Program-made: the position numbers and the translations under genes | Notes under the pieces: generated by a model | The model's database searches: none | Told to the model about the DNA's origin: nothing | The model's input: the letters and a program-made list of their open reading frames with translations, nothing else | Shown here: positions 9,289 through 21,672 of the stretch, piece by piece | Numbering within the stretch: position 1 is the first letter of the stretch | Layout: each line of letters opens with the position of its first letter | Assembly (NCBI RefSeq): GCF_000708715.2 | Contig: NZ_JENB01000034.1 | Span: 1-59,463 of the forward strand | Origin: Pseudomonas putida W15Oct28 | Lineage (GTDB): Bacteria; Pseudomonadota; Gammaproteobacteria; Pseudomonadales; Pseudomonadaceae | Length of the DNA stretch: 59,463 bases | Reading direction: 5' to 3'

Positions 9289-9783
9289 TCAGCGGCGACG
9301 GAACAGCGGCAGCGGCTCGTCGGTGGCGGCCTGGTAGGTCACCGAGAAGTCCTTGAGGCTTTGCAGCGCGTCTTCCGGGTCCTTGTCGGCACGGATGGCG
9401 AACGCATCGAAACCGCAACGGGCCATGAAGAACAGCTGGTCGCGCAGTACATCGCCGATGGCGCGCAGCTCGCCCTTGAACTTGTAGCGGTCACGCAGCA
9501 GGCGCGCATTGGAGTAGCTGCGCCCGTCGGTGAAGGCCGGGAAGTTCAGTGCGATGACCTGGAAGTACTGCACGTCTTCGCCGATTTCTTCCGCTTCTTC
9601 GTCGCTGTCCAGCCACACGCCCAGGCCGCCGTCGCGGGCCTTGAGCACGTGGGCATGGTCACGCCATAGCTGCAGCGGCACGATGTAGTCGTCGCAGTTG
9701 GTCAGCTCGTCGAACGAGGTTTCCTTGGGCAGCAGGTGCCAGGTTTCGTCGACGATCTGGTTGTTCTTAATGATTCGCTGCAT
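9289..9783 (-). CDS. DUF934 protein linked to sulfite reductase
   Basis: A 164-residue cytosolic protein of the DUF934 family, which is found in proteobacteria next to the single-chain sulfite reductase gene. The family segment is clear in the middle (IALNFPAFTDGRSYSNARLLRDRY, then FKGELRAIGDVLRDQL). Its start overlaps the end of cysI by 17 bases, so the two are co-translated. By association it serves assimilatory sulfite reduction, perhaps in electron supply or enzyme assembly, but the biochemical role is not established. A hairpin terminator follows its stop. Confidence 0.92.
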   Translation of the reverse strand: MQRIIKNNQIVDETWHLLPKETSFDELTNCDDYIVPLQLWRDHAHVLKARDGGLGVWLDSDEEAEEIGEDVQYFQVIALNFPAFTDGRSYSNARLLRDRYKFKGELRAIGDVLRDQLFFMARCGFDAFAIRADKDPEDALQSLKDFSVTYQAATDEPLPLFRRR

Positions 9784-11419
9784 AGACGCGTTCCTTGAAG
9801 GGGTCGATGCCGATACGCTGGTAGGTGTCGATGAAACGCTCTTCCTCGGTACGTTGCTCGACGTACACGGCGATCAGCTTCTCGATCACATCGGCCATGG
9901 CATCCTGGGCGAAGGACGGGCCGAGGATCTTGCCCAGGCTCGCGCCGCGCGCGGCATTGCCGCCCAGCGATACCTGGTAGAACTCCTCACCCTTCTTGTC
10001 CACGCCGAGGATGCCGATGTGGCCCACGTGGTGGTGGCCGCAGGCGTTCATGCAGCCAGAGATGTTCAGGTCGATTTCGCCGATGTCGAACAGGTAGTCC
10101 AGGTCGTCGAAACGGCGCTGGATGGACTCGGCGATCGGGATCGACTTGGCGTTTGCCAGCGAGCAGTAGTCACCGCCCGGGCAGCAGATGATGTCGGTCA
10201 GCAGGCCGATGTTCGGGGTGGCGAAGCCGCCTTCGCGCAGTTCCAGCCACAGCGCGTGCAGCTGACGCTGCTCGACGTCGGCGAGGATGATGTTCTGTTC
10301 GTGCGAGGTACGCAGGAAGCCGAAGCTGTAGCGCTCGGCCAGGTCGGCCACGGCGTCCAGCTGCTTGTCGGTGAGGTCGCCCGGGGCAACGCCGGTAGGC
10401 TTCAGCGACAGGGTTACAGCGACGTAGCCAGGGCGCTTGTGGGCACGGATGTTACGCGAGCGCCAACGGGCAAAGCCTGGGTTTTCGGCGTCCTGGGCGG
10501 CGTAGTCGATGTTTTCGAGGGCCAGGTACTCCGGGTCGACGAAATGGCGCGATACGCGCAGTACTTCGTCTTCGGTCAGTGTGGTGCTGCCGCCGCGCAG
10601 GTGGACCATTTCGGCCTCGACCTTCTCGGCGAACACTTCAGGCGTCAGTGCCTTGACCAGGATCTTGATCCGCGCCTTGTACTTGTTGTCACGGCGACCG
10701 TAACGGTTGTACACGCGCAGGATGGCGTCCAGGTAGCTGATCAGGTCTTGCCACGGCAGGAATTCATTGATGAACGAGCCGACCACCGGGGTACGGCCCA
10801 GGCCGCCGCCGACCAGTACACGGAAGCCCAGTTCGCCAGCAGCGTTGCGCACCGGCTCCAGGCCGATGTCGTGCACTTCGATGGCGGCGCGGTCTTCCTG
10901 CGAGCCGTTGATGGCGATCTTGAACTTGCGCGGCAGGTAGGCGAATTCCGGGTGGAAGGTGGTCCACTGACGGACGATTTCGCACCACGGGCGCGGGTCG
11001 ATGATTTCGTCTGCGGCCACACCGGCGAACTGGTCGGTGGTGGTGTTGCGCAGGCAGTTGCCGCTGGTCTGGATCGCGTGCATCTGCACGGTGGCCAGTT
11101 CGGCGAGAATGTCCGGAATGTCTTCCAGAGCCGGCCAGTTGTACTGCACGTTCTGGCGGGTGGAAATGTGCGCGTAGCCCTTGTCGTAGTCGCGAGCGAT
11201 CTTCGCCAGGGTGCGGACCTGGCGGGCGCTCAGCTGGCCGTACGGCACGGCGACACGCAGCATCGGCGCGAAGCGTTGGATGTAGAGGCCGTTCTGCAGG
11301 CGCAGAGGGCGGAATTCTTCTTCGCTCAGCTCACCGGCCAGGTAGCGGCGGGTCTGATCACGGAACTGCTTGACGCGGTCCTCGATGATCCGCTGATCGT
11401 ACTCGTCGTATACGTACAT
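9767..11419 (-). CDS. cysI: Assimilatory sulfite reductase (sirohaem, 4Fe-4S)
   Basis: A 550-residue nitrite/sulfite reductase family enzyme that reduces sulfite to sulfide for cysteine synthesis. The sirohaem/4Fe-4S cysteines are visible as Cys413-x5-Cys419 (CPGGDYC) and Cys456-x3-Cys460 (CMNAC), with the usual Arg-rich sirohaem pocket (RQNVQYNW) near the N-terminus. The downstream DUF934 gene overlaps it, the arrangement expected for the pseudomonad enzyme rather than a nitrite reductase operon. The ATG at 11419 has AGGAC upstream. CysB control is expected from the family, but I did not identify a CysB site in the 213-base upstream gap. Confidence 0.95.
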   Translation of the reverse strand: MYVYDEYDQRIIEDRVKQFRDQTRRYLAGELSEEEFRPLRLQNGLYIQRFAPMLRVAVPYGQLSARQVRTLAKIARDYDKGYAHISTRQNVQYNWPALEDIPDILAELATVQMHAIQTSGNCLRNTTTDQFAGVAADEIIDPRPWCEIVRQWTTFHPEFAYLPRKFKIAINGSQEDRAAIEVHDIGLEPVRNAAGELGFRVLVGGGLGRTPVVGSFINEFLPWQDLISYLDAILRVYNRYGRRDNKYKARIKILVKALTPEVFAEKVEAEMVHLRGGSTTLTEDEVLRVSRHFVDPEYLALENIDYAAQDAENPGFARWRSRNIRAHKRPGYVAVTLSLKPTGVAPGDLTDKQLDAVADLAERYSFGFLRTSHEQNIILADVEQRQLHALWLELREGGFATPNIGLLTDIICCPGGDYCSLANAKSIPIAESIQRRFDDLDYLFDIGEIDLNISGCMNACGHHHVGHIGILGVDKKGEEFYQVSLGGNAARGASLGKILGPSFAQDAMADVIEKLIAVYVEQRTEEERFIDTYQRIGIDPFKERVYAANH

Positions 11420-11632
11420 AAAAGTCCTGTCTCAGGCATGCAGCTATTCGCGCGCACGGCCGCGCACTCCGGTACGGAGCCGGGGAACGATATCAGAGTG
11501 CGGTTATGCGCTAAAGTGATGTTTTTGCATATGAAAAGAACCAAATGAACTATGTGAGACTGACTGCCATTTGTGCGCTGGCCGTAGCCAGGCGTTTATA
11601 ATCCGGCGTTTGCTTCGCAGAGATGTGACCCC

Positions 11633-12709
11633 ATGCTCAAGGCCCTGTGCCAAAGCTTGTGTCTTGCCCTGCCACTGGCAGCAAATGCGCAGGCGGCCTC
11701 GGTGGTGTTCCTCAACCCGGGGCTGTCCACCGAGACGTTCTGGACCAGCTACACCCGCTTCATGCAGGCCGCTGCGGACGAACTGGGCATGTCCTTGCGC
11801 GTGGAATACAGCGAGCGCCGCGCCGATCTGGCGCTGACCCAGGCCAGGGCGATCTTGAGTGGGGCGCAGCGGCCGGATTACCTTGTGCTGGTCAACGAGC
11901 AGTACGTGGCACCGGAAATCCTGCGCCTGTCGCGTGGCACCGGTGTGAAGCTGCTGCTGGTCAACAATGGCCTGACTGCCAGCCAGGCCCGCAGCATCGA
12001 GGCCCAGCCCGACAAGTATGCCGAGCCTTTGGGTACCTTGATGAGCAACGATGAGCAGGCGGGCTTCCAGATGTTGCACCTGATGGTCGCACAACTGCCT
12101 CGCGACGCAGGGGCGGTGGACCTGGTGGCCTTTGCCGGGTTCAAGACCACACCGGCCTCGCAGTTGCGCGAGGAGGGCATGCGCCGCGCCCTGGCCGACT
12201 TCCCTCAGGTACGCCTGCGCCAGGTGGTATATGGCGGCTGGAGTCGCGAGCGCGCCTATGAGCAGGCGCAGCAATTGCTGGAGCGGTACCCGGCCACCCG
12301 GCTGGTGTGGTCAGCCAATGACGAGATGGTCTTTGGCGCCATGCAGGCGTTCGAGGAGGCCGGGCACACACCGGGGCGTGACGTGCTGTTCGGCGCCGTC
12401 AACAGTTCGCCAGAGGCCTTGCGTGCGCGCATCGATGGGCGCTTGAGCGCGCTGATGGGCGGGCATTTCACCCTTGGCGGTTGGGCCATGGTGATGTTGC
12501 ACGACGATGCCCAGGGGGTGGCGCTGAACCGCGGCGGCCCGCGCGTGCACAGTGCTCCGGTATTGCAGGCAATCGACCAGGCCAAGGCCAGGCGGTGGCT
12601 GAAACTGCTGGAGCGGCCCGACTATGGCGTCGATTTTCTGCATTACAGCGCCGAAGGGCGGCCGGCCAGTTACCAGTACCCGTTCCTGACGTCACCGGTC
12701 GACTATTGA
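11633..12709 (+). CDS. Orphan periplasmic sugar-binding-like protein
   Basis: A 358-residue protein with a short cleavable signal (hydrophobic 1-19, ANAQAA) and the type I periplasmic-binding fold of ribose/LacI-like proteins. Visible features are the opening VVFLNPGLSTETFW, the DYLVLVNEQY segment, the ATRLVWSANDEMVFGAMQAFEEAG region, and VLFGAVNSSPEAL. No permease or ATPase gene is adjacent, so it may donate ligand to a distant transporter or to a membrane sensor. The ligand cannot be read from the sequence. It is transcribed alone. Confidence 0.85.
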   Translation: MLKALCQSLCLALPLAANAQAASVVFLNPGLSTETFWTSYTRFMQAAADELGMSLRVEYSERRADLALTQARAILSGAQRPDYLVLVNEQYVAPEILRLSRGTGVKLLLVNNGLTASQARSIEAQPDKYAEPLGTLMSNDEQAGFQMLHLMVAQLPRDAGAVDLVAFAGFKTTPASQLREEGMRRALADFPQVRLRQVVYGGWSRERAYEQAQQLLERYPATRLVWSANDEMVFGAMQAFEEAGHTPGRDVLFGAVNSSPEALRARIDGRLSALMGGHFTLGGWAMVMLHDDAQGVALNRGGPRVHSAPVLQAIDQAKARRWLKLLERPDYGVDFLHYSAEGRPASYQYPFLTSPVDY

Positions 12710-12794
12710 AAGCCCCTGCTTGAGGGAAGGGCATTGCTCGTCTTAACTGCTGGTTGTGAAGTGCATTCCCATAACCACTACAAGAGGCAATGCA

Positions 12795-12908
12795 ATGGGA
12801 AACTCAACCAAGGTCCGCAAAGCTGACAGCAGCGTCGATGCCTGGGCGATCCTCTGCCTGATCGTCCTGGTGGTGGTCACTGCCGTGTATTGGGTCAGCC
12901 ACCAGTAG
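12795..12908 (+). CDS. 37-residue single-span membrane protein
   Basis: A small gene with a good ribosome site (AAGAGG, 8 bases before the ATG) and a strong terminator 30 bases after the stop. The product has a charged N-terminus (about residues 1-16), one hydrophobic helix (AWAILCLIVLVVVTAVYWV, about 17-35) and a very short tail, suggesting an N-in small inner-membrane protein. I do not recognise a named family; size and shape resemble small regulators of membrane complexes, which is only an analogy. Confidence 0.7.
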   Translation: MGNSTKVRKADSSVDAWAILCLIVLVVVTAVYWVSHQ

Positions 12909-12939
12909 CCTTAGTTTCAAGACCGTGATGCAACCAGAG

Positions 12940-12971
12940 CGCCTGCGGGGGGGAATCCCGCAGGCGTTTTT
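12940..12971 (+). terminator. Rho-independent terminator
   Basis: A GC-rich stem (CGCCTGCGGG paired with TCCCGCAGGCG) is followed by five T residues. It ends the transcript of the 37-residue membrane protein gene. Confidence 0.88.
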
Positions 12972-12983
12972 GTTCTGCCTGTA

Positions 12984-13081
12984 CTGGCCTCATCGCCGGC
13001 AAGCCAGCTCCCACAGGTGTAGCGTATGCCTCAAGGGCAGTGATGTACCTGTGGGAGCTGGCTTGCCGGCGATGAGGCCAG
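12984..13081. repeat. Paired inverted REP elements (class 3)
   Basis: Arms at 12984-13019 and 13047-13081 are perfect or near-perfect reverse complements containing GTGGGAGCTGGCTTGCCGGC and an ATGAGG end. The core differs from the other two REP classes in this window. Confidence 0.88.
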
Positions 13082-13087
13082 CACAGG

Positions 13088-13303
13088 CTAGCGAGTAAGG
13101 TGTAGGGCCAGTTGCACCAAACCGATCAGCACAGCAATGAACACCAGGGTGAACAGCGTCCCCAGCGCAATGAAATGGCTGGCCTTGCCGTGGGTGAAGT
13201 CGCGGGCGCGGTTCTTGCCGCTTTGCACGCCAAAGGCGGCGGCGAGGATGCTGTGCAGCATCTGCCAGAAGGTCGGGGGTTTGCCCTGGCTGGAATCGTC
13301 CAT
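13088..13303 (-). CDS. DUF2970 small membrane protein
   Basis: A 71-residue protein of the DUF2970 family: a polar N-terminus, the conserved segment FWQMLHSILAAAFGVQSGKNRARDF at about 11-35, and one C-terminal membrane helix (about 43-68). The ATG at 13303 has AGGAG upstream and is preferred over the longer reading frame. The function of the family is unknown. It lies downstream of metH on the same strand, 76 bases away, with an intervening hairpin. Confidence 0.85.
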   Translation of the reverse strand: MDDSSQGKPPTFWQMLHSILAAAFGVQSGKNRARDFTHGKASHFIALGTLFTLVFIAVLIGLVQLALHLTR

Positions 13304-13351
13304 GGTGGCTCCTGAAGAATCAGAGGCAATCAGGGACAGTGTAGGTGGCCA

Positions 13352-13374
13352 TTGGGGCCGCAAAGCGGCCCCAA
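13352..13374 (-). terminator. Hairpin after metH
   Basis: A perfect 10-base-pair stem (TTGGGGCCGC/GCGGCCCCAA) lies directly after the metH stop. There is no T tract, so termination may be partial and DUF2970 may be read through. Confidence 0.5.
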
Positions 13375-13379
13375 TAGTC

Positions 13380-17087
<3,708 letters not shown>

Positions 17088-17263
17088 AGGAACTACCTGG
17101 TCGGGCAAATATCAGAAGGTGCGGAATCATAACAAAGTTGCGCGGTTTTTAGGCGCATCGCCCATTTGCATGAAAACTGCTCATGTTACTGGCGCGGTTA
17201 CCAGCACCCACGAACGACCAGGCAACAATCGTGATGGCTTTCAAGAACCAGGACTTTTCGCAC

Positions 17264-19564
17264 ATGGTGCATCGTATTCTTGCCGGCGCCTTCGCCCTGC
17301 TCATCAGCGGCGTGGTGTTCGGGCAAGCCCCCCAGTCGAGCCCGGCTATTTCCTACACCCGGGACATTCAGCCGATCTTCACCGAGAAATGCGTGGCCTG
17401 CCACGCCTGCAACGACGCTGCCTGCCAATTAAAGCTGGAAAGCCCGGAAGGGGCGGTGCGCGGGGCCAGCAAGGTCCCGGTTTACGAGGGCGATCGCAGC
17501 CAGGCGGTACCCACCACGCGGCTGTTCTACGATGCCCATAGCGAAGAGCAATGGCGCAAGAAAGGCTTCTACTCGGTGCTCGACAACCAGGGCAGCCAGG
17601 CCGCGCTGATGGCGCGCATGCTGGAGCTGGGCCACAAGACCCCGCTCACGCCCAATGCCAAGCTGCCTGAGGAAATCGTCCTGGGCCTGAGCCGCAACAA
17701 CATGTGCCCGTTGCCCCATGAGTTCGACGCCTATGCCGGTGCCCACCCCAAGGAGGGCATGCCGCTGGCGGTGACCGGGCTGACCGACAAGGAATACGAC
17801 ACCATGCGCCGCTGGCTGGCGGCCGGTGCGCCGGTGGAGTACCAACCGATCAAGCCAAGTGATACCGAAACCAGGCAGATCGCCGACTGGGAAGAACTGC
17901 TCAACCGCCCGGGTTCCACCGAGGCGCTGGTCGGCCGCTGGCTTTACGAGCATCTGTTCCTGGCGCACATCTACTTCGTCGGCGGCGAGCAGGGCCACTA
18001 CTTCCAGTGGGTGCGCTCACGCACGCCCAGCGGCCAGCCTGCCGACATCATTGCCACGCGTCGCCCCAATGACCCACCCGGCACCGACTTTTATTACCGC
18101 CTGATACCGGTGCAGGGCGTGATCGTGCACAAGACGCACATCACCTACCCGATGGGGCCGCAGAAGCTCAAGCGGGTCAAGCAACTGTTCTACGCCGGCG
18201 ACTGGCATGCCACCGCGCTGCCAGGCTACGGCCCGCGTCACCGGGCCAACCCGTTCGAAACCTTCGAGGCCATCCCGGCCGTGGCCCGCTACCAGTTCAT
18301 GCTGGATAACGCCGAGTACTTTGTGCGTACCTTCATCCGCGGCCCGGTGTGCCGCGGGCAGATCGCTACCGACGTGATCCGCGACAACTTCTGGGCGCTG
18401 TTCCAGGAGCCGGCCTTCGACCGCTACGTCACCGATGCCGGGTACCGTGGCGAGGCCACGCCACTGCTGGCCATGCCCGGGCAGATCGATGACGTGGGCA
18501 GTGTGCTGAGCCTGTGGCATGCCTACCGCGACAAGCGCAACGCGTATGAAAAGCTGCGCCGCGACGCCTATGCCGACATGCCGGCGCCGGGCTGGTCGAC
18601 CTTGTGGGCCGGTAACGACAACGCGCTGCTGAGCATCTTCCGCCACTTCGACAGCGCTTCGGTCACCAAAGGCCTGATCGGTGACGTGCCGCAGACCGTG
18701 TGGCTGTTCGACTACCCGCTGCTGGAGCGCACCTATTACCAACTGGCGGTCAACTTCGACGTGTTCGGCAACGTTTCGCACCAGTTGCAGACGCGGCTGT
18801 ACTTCGACCTGATCCGTAATGGCGCCGAGGTCAACTTCCTGCGCCTGATGCCGGCTGACCATCGCCAGGCGATTCTCAGCGACTGGTACCAGAACAGCGG
18901 CAAGGTGAAGATGTGGATGGATTATGAAGACATCGACACCGACACCCCGAGTGGCATCACGCTCGACGCGCGCGACCCCAAGCGCGACTTCGGCCTGAAG
19001 CTGGTGCAGCGCACCGGCAGCCTGAATGCCTCGCCCGACCCGATCAACCGCTGCCAGGGTGCGTTCTGTTCACGGCCGCAGATGAGCGAAGAGTTCCGCA
19101 ATGCCGAGCAGTCGCTCAGCCGCCTGGTGTCGCGCCCGGCCGCCGGGCTGAAGGTGATCAACCAGTTGCCCGAAGCGACCATGCTGCGCATCGAAGGGCA
19201 GGGCGGCCAGCGCCAGGTGTACAGCCTGCTGCGCAACCGCGCGCACAGCAACGTGGCATTCCTGCTGGGGGAGGCGTACCGCTACCAGCCGGGGCTCGAT
19301 ACCCTGACCCTGTACCCGGGCGTGCTCAGCAGCTACCCCAACTTCATCTTCAACGTTCCGACCACGGATGTGGCGGAGTTCGTCGAGGACATGGAGTATG
19401 CGAAAGACGATGCAGCCAGGTTCGAGCGCATTGTCATGCGTTGGGGCGTGCGCCGCAGTCACCCTGAGTTCTGGCGCTACTTCCATGACCTGAACAGCTT
19501 CATCAAGCAGACCACACCGGTGGAGGCGGGCGTGCTGGACATGAACCGCTATGAGAACCTCTGA
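17264..19564 (+). CDS. cti: Cis-trans unsaturated fatty acid isomerase, periplasmic cytochrome c type
   Basis: A 766-residue Cti. It converts cis- to trans-unsaturated acyl chains of membrane phospholipids directly, a rapid response of pseudomonads and vibrios to solvents and heat. A signal peptide (about 1-20, GVVFGQA) directs it to the periplasm, and the covalent haem motif Cys43-Val-Ala-Cys46-His47 follows. The length from the ATG at 17264 equals that of the known P. putida enzyme; an in-frame ATG at 17234 is the alternative. It is transcribed divergently from metH, and a REP pair follows. Confidence 0.96.
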   Translation: MVHRILAGAFALLISGVVFGQAPQSSPAISYTRDIQPIFTEKCVACHACNDAACQLKLESPEGAVRGASKVPVYEGDRSQAVPTTRLFYDAHSEEQWRKKGFYSVLDNQGSQAALMARMLELGHKTPLTPNAKLPEEIVLGLSRNNMCPLPHEFDAYAGAHPKEGMPLAVTGLTDKEYDTMRRWLAAGAPVEYQPIKPSDTETRQIADWEELLNRPGSTEALVGRWLYEHLFLAHIYFVGGEQGHYFQWVRSRTPSGQPADIIATRRPNDPPGTDFYYRLIPVQGVIVHKTHITYPMGPQKLKRVKQLFYAGDWHATALPGYGPRHRANPFETFEAIPAVARYQFMLDNAEYFVRTFIRGPVCRGQIATDVIRDNFWALFQEPAFDRYVTDAGYRGEATPLLAMPGQIDDVGSVLSLWHAYRDKRNAYEKLRRDAYADMPAPGWSTLWAGNDNALLSIFRHFDSASVTKGLIGDVPQTVWLFDYPLLERTYYQLAVNFDVFGNVSHQLQTRLYFDLIRNGAEVNFLRLMPADHRQAILSDWYQNSGKVKMWMDYEDIDTDTPSGITLDARDPKRDFGLKLVQRTGSLNASPDPINRCQGAFCSRPQMSEEFRNAEQSLSRLVSRPAAGLKVINQLPEATMLRIEGQGGQRQVYSLLRNRAHSNVAFLLGEAYRYQPGLDTLTLYPGVLSSYPNFIFNVPTTDVAEFVEDMEYAKDDAARFERIVMRWGVRRSHPEFWRYFHDLNSFIKQTTPVEAGVLDMNRYENL

Positions 19565-19620
19565 TCGGGTAGGCTGACCTTTCCGAGTACCCTGCGGTCG
19601 GAGATGGTGGGTGGTCCGGA

Positions 19621-19722
19621 GGCTGCTTTGCAGCCCCATTCGCGGGCTTGCCCGCTCCCACAGGATATGTGGTGCTTTCGGGTACGGCATGAGCCCTGTG
19701 GGAGCGGGCAAGCCCGCGAACG
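19621..19722. repeat. Paired inverted REP elements (class 2)
   Basis: Two arms (about 19633-19664 and 19692-19722) carry the core TGTGGGAGCGGGCAAGCCCG in opposite orientations, separated by about 28 bases. The pair lies between cti and the acyltransferase gene. Confidence 0.88.
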
Positions 19723-19773
19723 AGCGCAATGCGCTCGCAGGGCCTCAATACACCGGCAAGCGCAGGGTATTTC

Positions 19774-20808
19774 ATGCTGTATTCGCTTCAGGCACTGCGG
19801 GCGTTCGCCGCCTGGGTGGTGGTTTGCCACCATTTCATGCAGATCTTCTTCGATTTCCACGCCACCGGCCCTGTCGGCCAACTGCTCACCGACCGTGGCG
19901 CCGTGGGGGTCGACATCTTCTTCGTCATCAGCGGGCTGGTCATCTACCTGTCGACCCGCGACAAAACCATCGAACCGCGCCAGTTCCTGCTCAATCGGGT
20001 GCTGCGTATCGTCCCTGCCTACTGGTTCTACACAGTATTGATGGCCACGTTGCTGCTGGCCTTCAGCCAATGGATGCCGCATCAGGAATTCGCCTGGCAT
20101 CACCTGTTCCTGTCGATGCTGTTCATCCCGGCGGAAAACCCCGGTGGCTATGGCCTGTACCCGACCCTGAACGTGGGCTGGACGCTGAACTTCGAAATGT
20201 TCTTCTACCTGCTGTTCGGTTTGGCCTTCCTGGTTCGGCAGCGGCATCACCTGCTGCTGGTTACCGTCGCACTGTTACTGGTCAGCGAGGTGCTGGGCCG
20301 GCTGGGTGTGCTCAGCCGCTTCTACAACAACGACATCATCTACGAGTTCCTGCTCGGCATCGGCCTGGGTGTGTTGTACCGCCGTGGCCTGATCCGCCAG
20401 GGGCGTTGGCTGCCGCTGGTGCTGCTGGGGGTGGCGGGCCTGGCCATCTATCACCTGGATGCGTCCCAGCGCTTGCTGCACTGGGGCGTGCCAAGCGCGA
20501 TGATCGTGCTGGCCTTCATCGCCCTGGAACCGCTCTTCCAGGGCAACCGGCTGCTCAAGGCCTTGGGCGACTGTTCGTATTCGGTGTACCTGATCCATGT
20601 GCTGGTGCTGTACGCCGGCTGGTTCGCCAGCCAGCGGCTGCATTTGAACCCGTATCTGGTGTTCGCCCTGTGCGTGCCGTCCATTGGACTAATGTCGTGG
20701 TTCAGCTACCAGTGGCTGGAGCGCGGCCTGTACCGGCGCATGCAGGCCTGGCTGGCGGCGCCACGGGGCCAGGCCGCGGAATATGCGCTTTCCCGAGTCA
20801 AATGCTAG
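19774..20808 (+). CDS. Acyltransferase 3 family membrane protein
   Basis: A 344-residue polytopic inner-membrane acyltransferase of the OafA/acyltransferase 3 family, which O-acylates surface or periplasmic sugars. The family signatures are clear: LRAFAAWVVVCHHF at the start (catalytic-type His in VCHH), RGAVGVDIFFVISGLVIY, the FLLNRVLRIVPAYW loop, NVGWTLNFEMFFYLLFG, and YSVYLIHVLVLY. About ten membrane helices are visible. I chose the ATG at 19774, preceded by AGGG. The sugar acceptor cannot be inferred, since no polysaccharide genes are adjacent. Confidence 0.92.
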   Translation: MLYSLQALRAFAAWVVVCHHFMQIFFDFHATGPVGQLLTDRGAVGVDIFFVISGLVIYLSTRDKTIEPRQFLLNRVLRIVPAYWFYTVLMATLLLAFSQWMPHQEFAWHHLFLSMLFIPAENPGGYGLYPTLNVGWTLNFEMFFYLLFGLAFLVRQRHHLLLVTVALLLVSEVLGRLGVLSRFYNNDIIYEFLLGIGLGVLYRRGLIRQGRWLPLVLLGVAGLAIYHLDASQRLLHWGVPSAMIVLAFIALEPLFQGNRLLKALGDCSYSVYLIHVLVLYAGWFASQRLHLNPYLVFALCVPSIGLMSWFSYQWLERGLYRRMQAWLAAPRGQAAEYALSRVKC

Positions 20809-20866
20809 GACTTTGTTCGAGGAGCCGGTTGGCGTACACTTGGCGGCAAGTCTGTGAGGAACCTAC

Positions 20867-21451
20867 ATGAGCGATATAACCATTACCGACGCCGCCCATG
20901 ACTACCTGGCCGATCTGCTTTCCAAGCAGAACACGCCTGGCATCGGCATTCGAATTTTCATCACCCAGCCGGGCACCCAGTACGCAGAGACGTGCATTGC
21001 CTATTGCAAGCCGGGCGAAGAGAAGCCTGACGACACCGCCGTGGGTCTGAAGAGCTTCACCGCTTACCTGGACGCCGTCAGCGTGCCGTTCCTGGAAGAC
21101 GCACTGGTCGACTACGCCACCGACCGCATGGGTGGCCAGCTGACCATCAAGGCACCGAACGCCAAGGTGCCGATGGTCAACGAAGACAGCCCGATCAACG
21201 AGCGCATCAACTACTACCTGCAGACCGAGATCAACCCCGGGCTGGCCAGCCACGGTGGCCAGGTCAGCCTGGTGGACGTGGTCGACGACGGCATTGCAGT
21301 GCTGCAGTTCGGTGGTGGTTGCCAAGGCTGCGGCCAGGCCGACGTCACCCTGAAGGAAGGCATCGAGCGCACGTTGCTCGAGCGTATTCCAGAGCTGAAG
21401 GGCGTGCGTGACGTGACTGACCACACCCAGAAAGAGAACGCCTACTACTAA
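20867..21451 (+). CDS. nfuA: Fe-S cluster carrier protein NfuA
   Basis: A 194-residue NfuA: an N-terminal degenerate A-type carrier domain (about 1-100) joined to a C-terminal Nfu domain. The cluster-binding motif is Cys152-Gln-Gly-Cys155 in FGGGCQGCGQADVTLK. It delivers 4Fe-4S clusters to client enzymes and protects them under oxidative stress. The ATG has AGGAA upstream. It is transcribed in the same direction as the acyltransferase, 58 bases downstream. Confidence 0.97.
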   Translation: MSDITITDAAHDYLADLLSKQNTPGIGIRIFITQPGTQYAETCIAYCKPGEEKPDDTAVGLKSFTAYLDAVSVPFLEDALVDYATDRMGGQLTIKAPNAKVPMVNEDSPINERINYYLQTEINPGLASHGGQVSLVDVVDDGIAVLQFGGGCQGCGQADVTLKEGIERTLLERIPELKGVRDVTDHTQKENAYY

Positions 21452-21479
21452 GGCTGTGGCGCTCTTACAGGGTTTGTGT

Positions 21480-21672
21480 AAGGGCGGCTCTCTTAGCAAC
21501 AAACTGTTACGGTTTCAACCCCTGCGACAACTGGCCGCAGCCCGTATTCAAAGGGCTGCAGGCCTTACCCGCGTTCGTCGGGTAGAACCGCTTTGGGTGT
21601 CATGCAAGAATGCCCCGGTTTTTCAGCCGGCCCGTCCCGAGGGCCGGCACCTTCCCTGTAAAGGATGGTTTC
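21480..21672 (+). promoter_or_regulatory. Hairpin-rich leader before the SCO-PCuAC operon
   Basis: The 221-base gap after nfuA holds three successive stem-loops on the sense strand: 21538-21558 (CAGCCC/GGGCTG), 21566-21584 (TACCCG/CGGGTA) and 21626-21648 (GCCGGCCC/GGGCCGGC). The last lies only about 13 bases before the ribosome site. A T-rich stretch at 21617-21623 precedes the third stem and could allow alternative pairing. No known riboswitch consensus was recognised. It could be an attenuator, a metal-responsive leader, or simply the nfuA transcript end. Confidence 0.4.

Noticed and set aside
9698..11548. Long open frame antisense to cysI
   Set aside because: Composition is that of a shadow frame; cysI with its cysteine motifs is clearly the real gene.
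17088..17263. Cobalamin riboswitch upstream of metH
   Set aside because: The region before metH is short and none of the conserved B12-riboswitch segments could be found.
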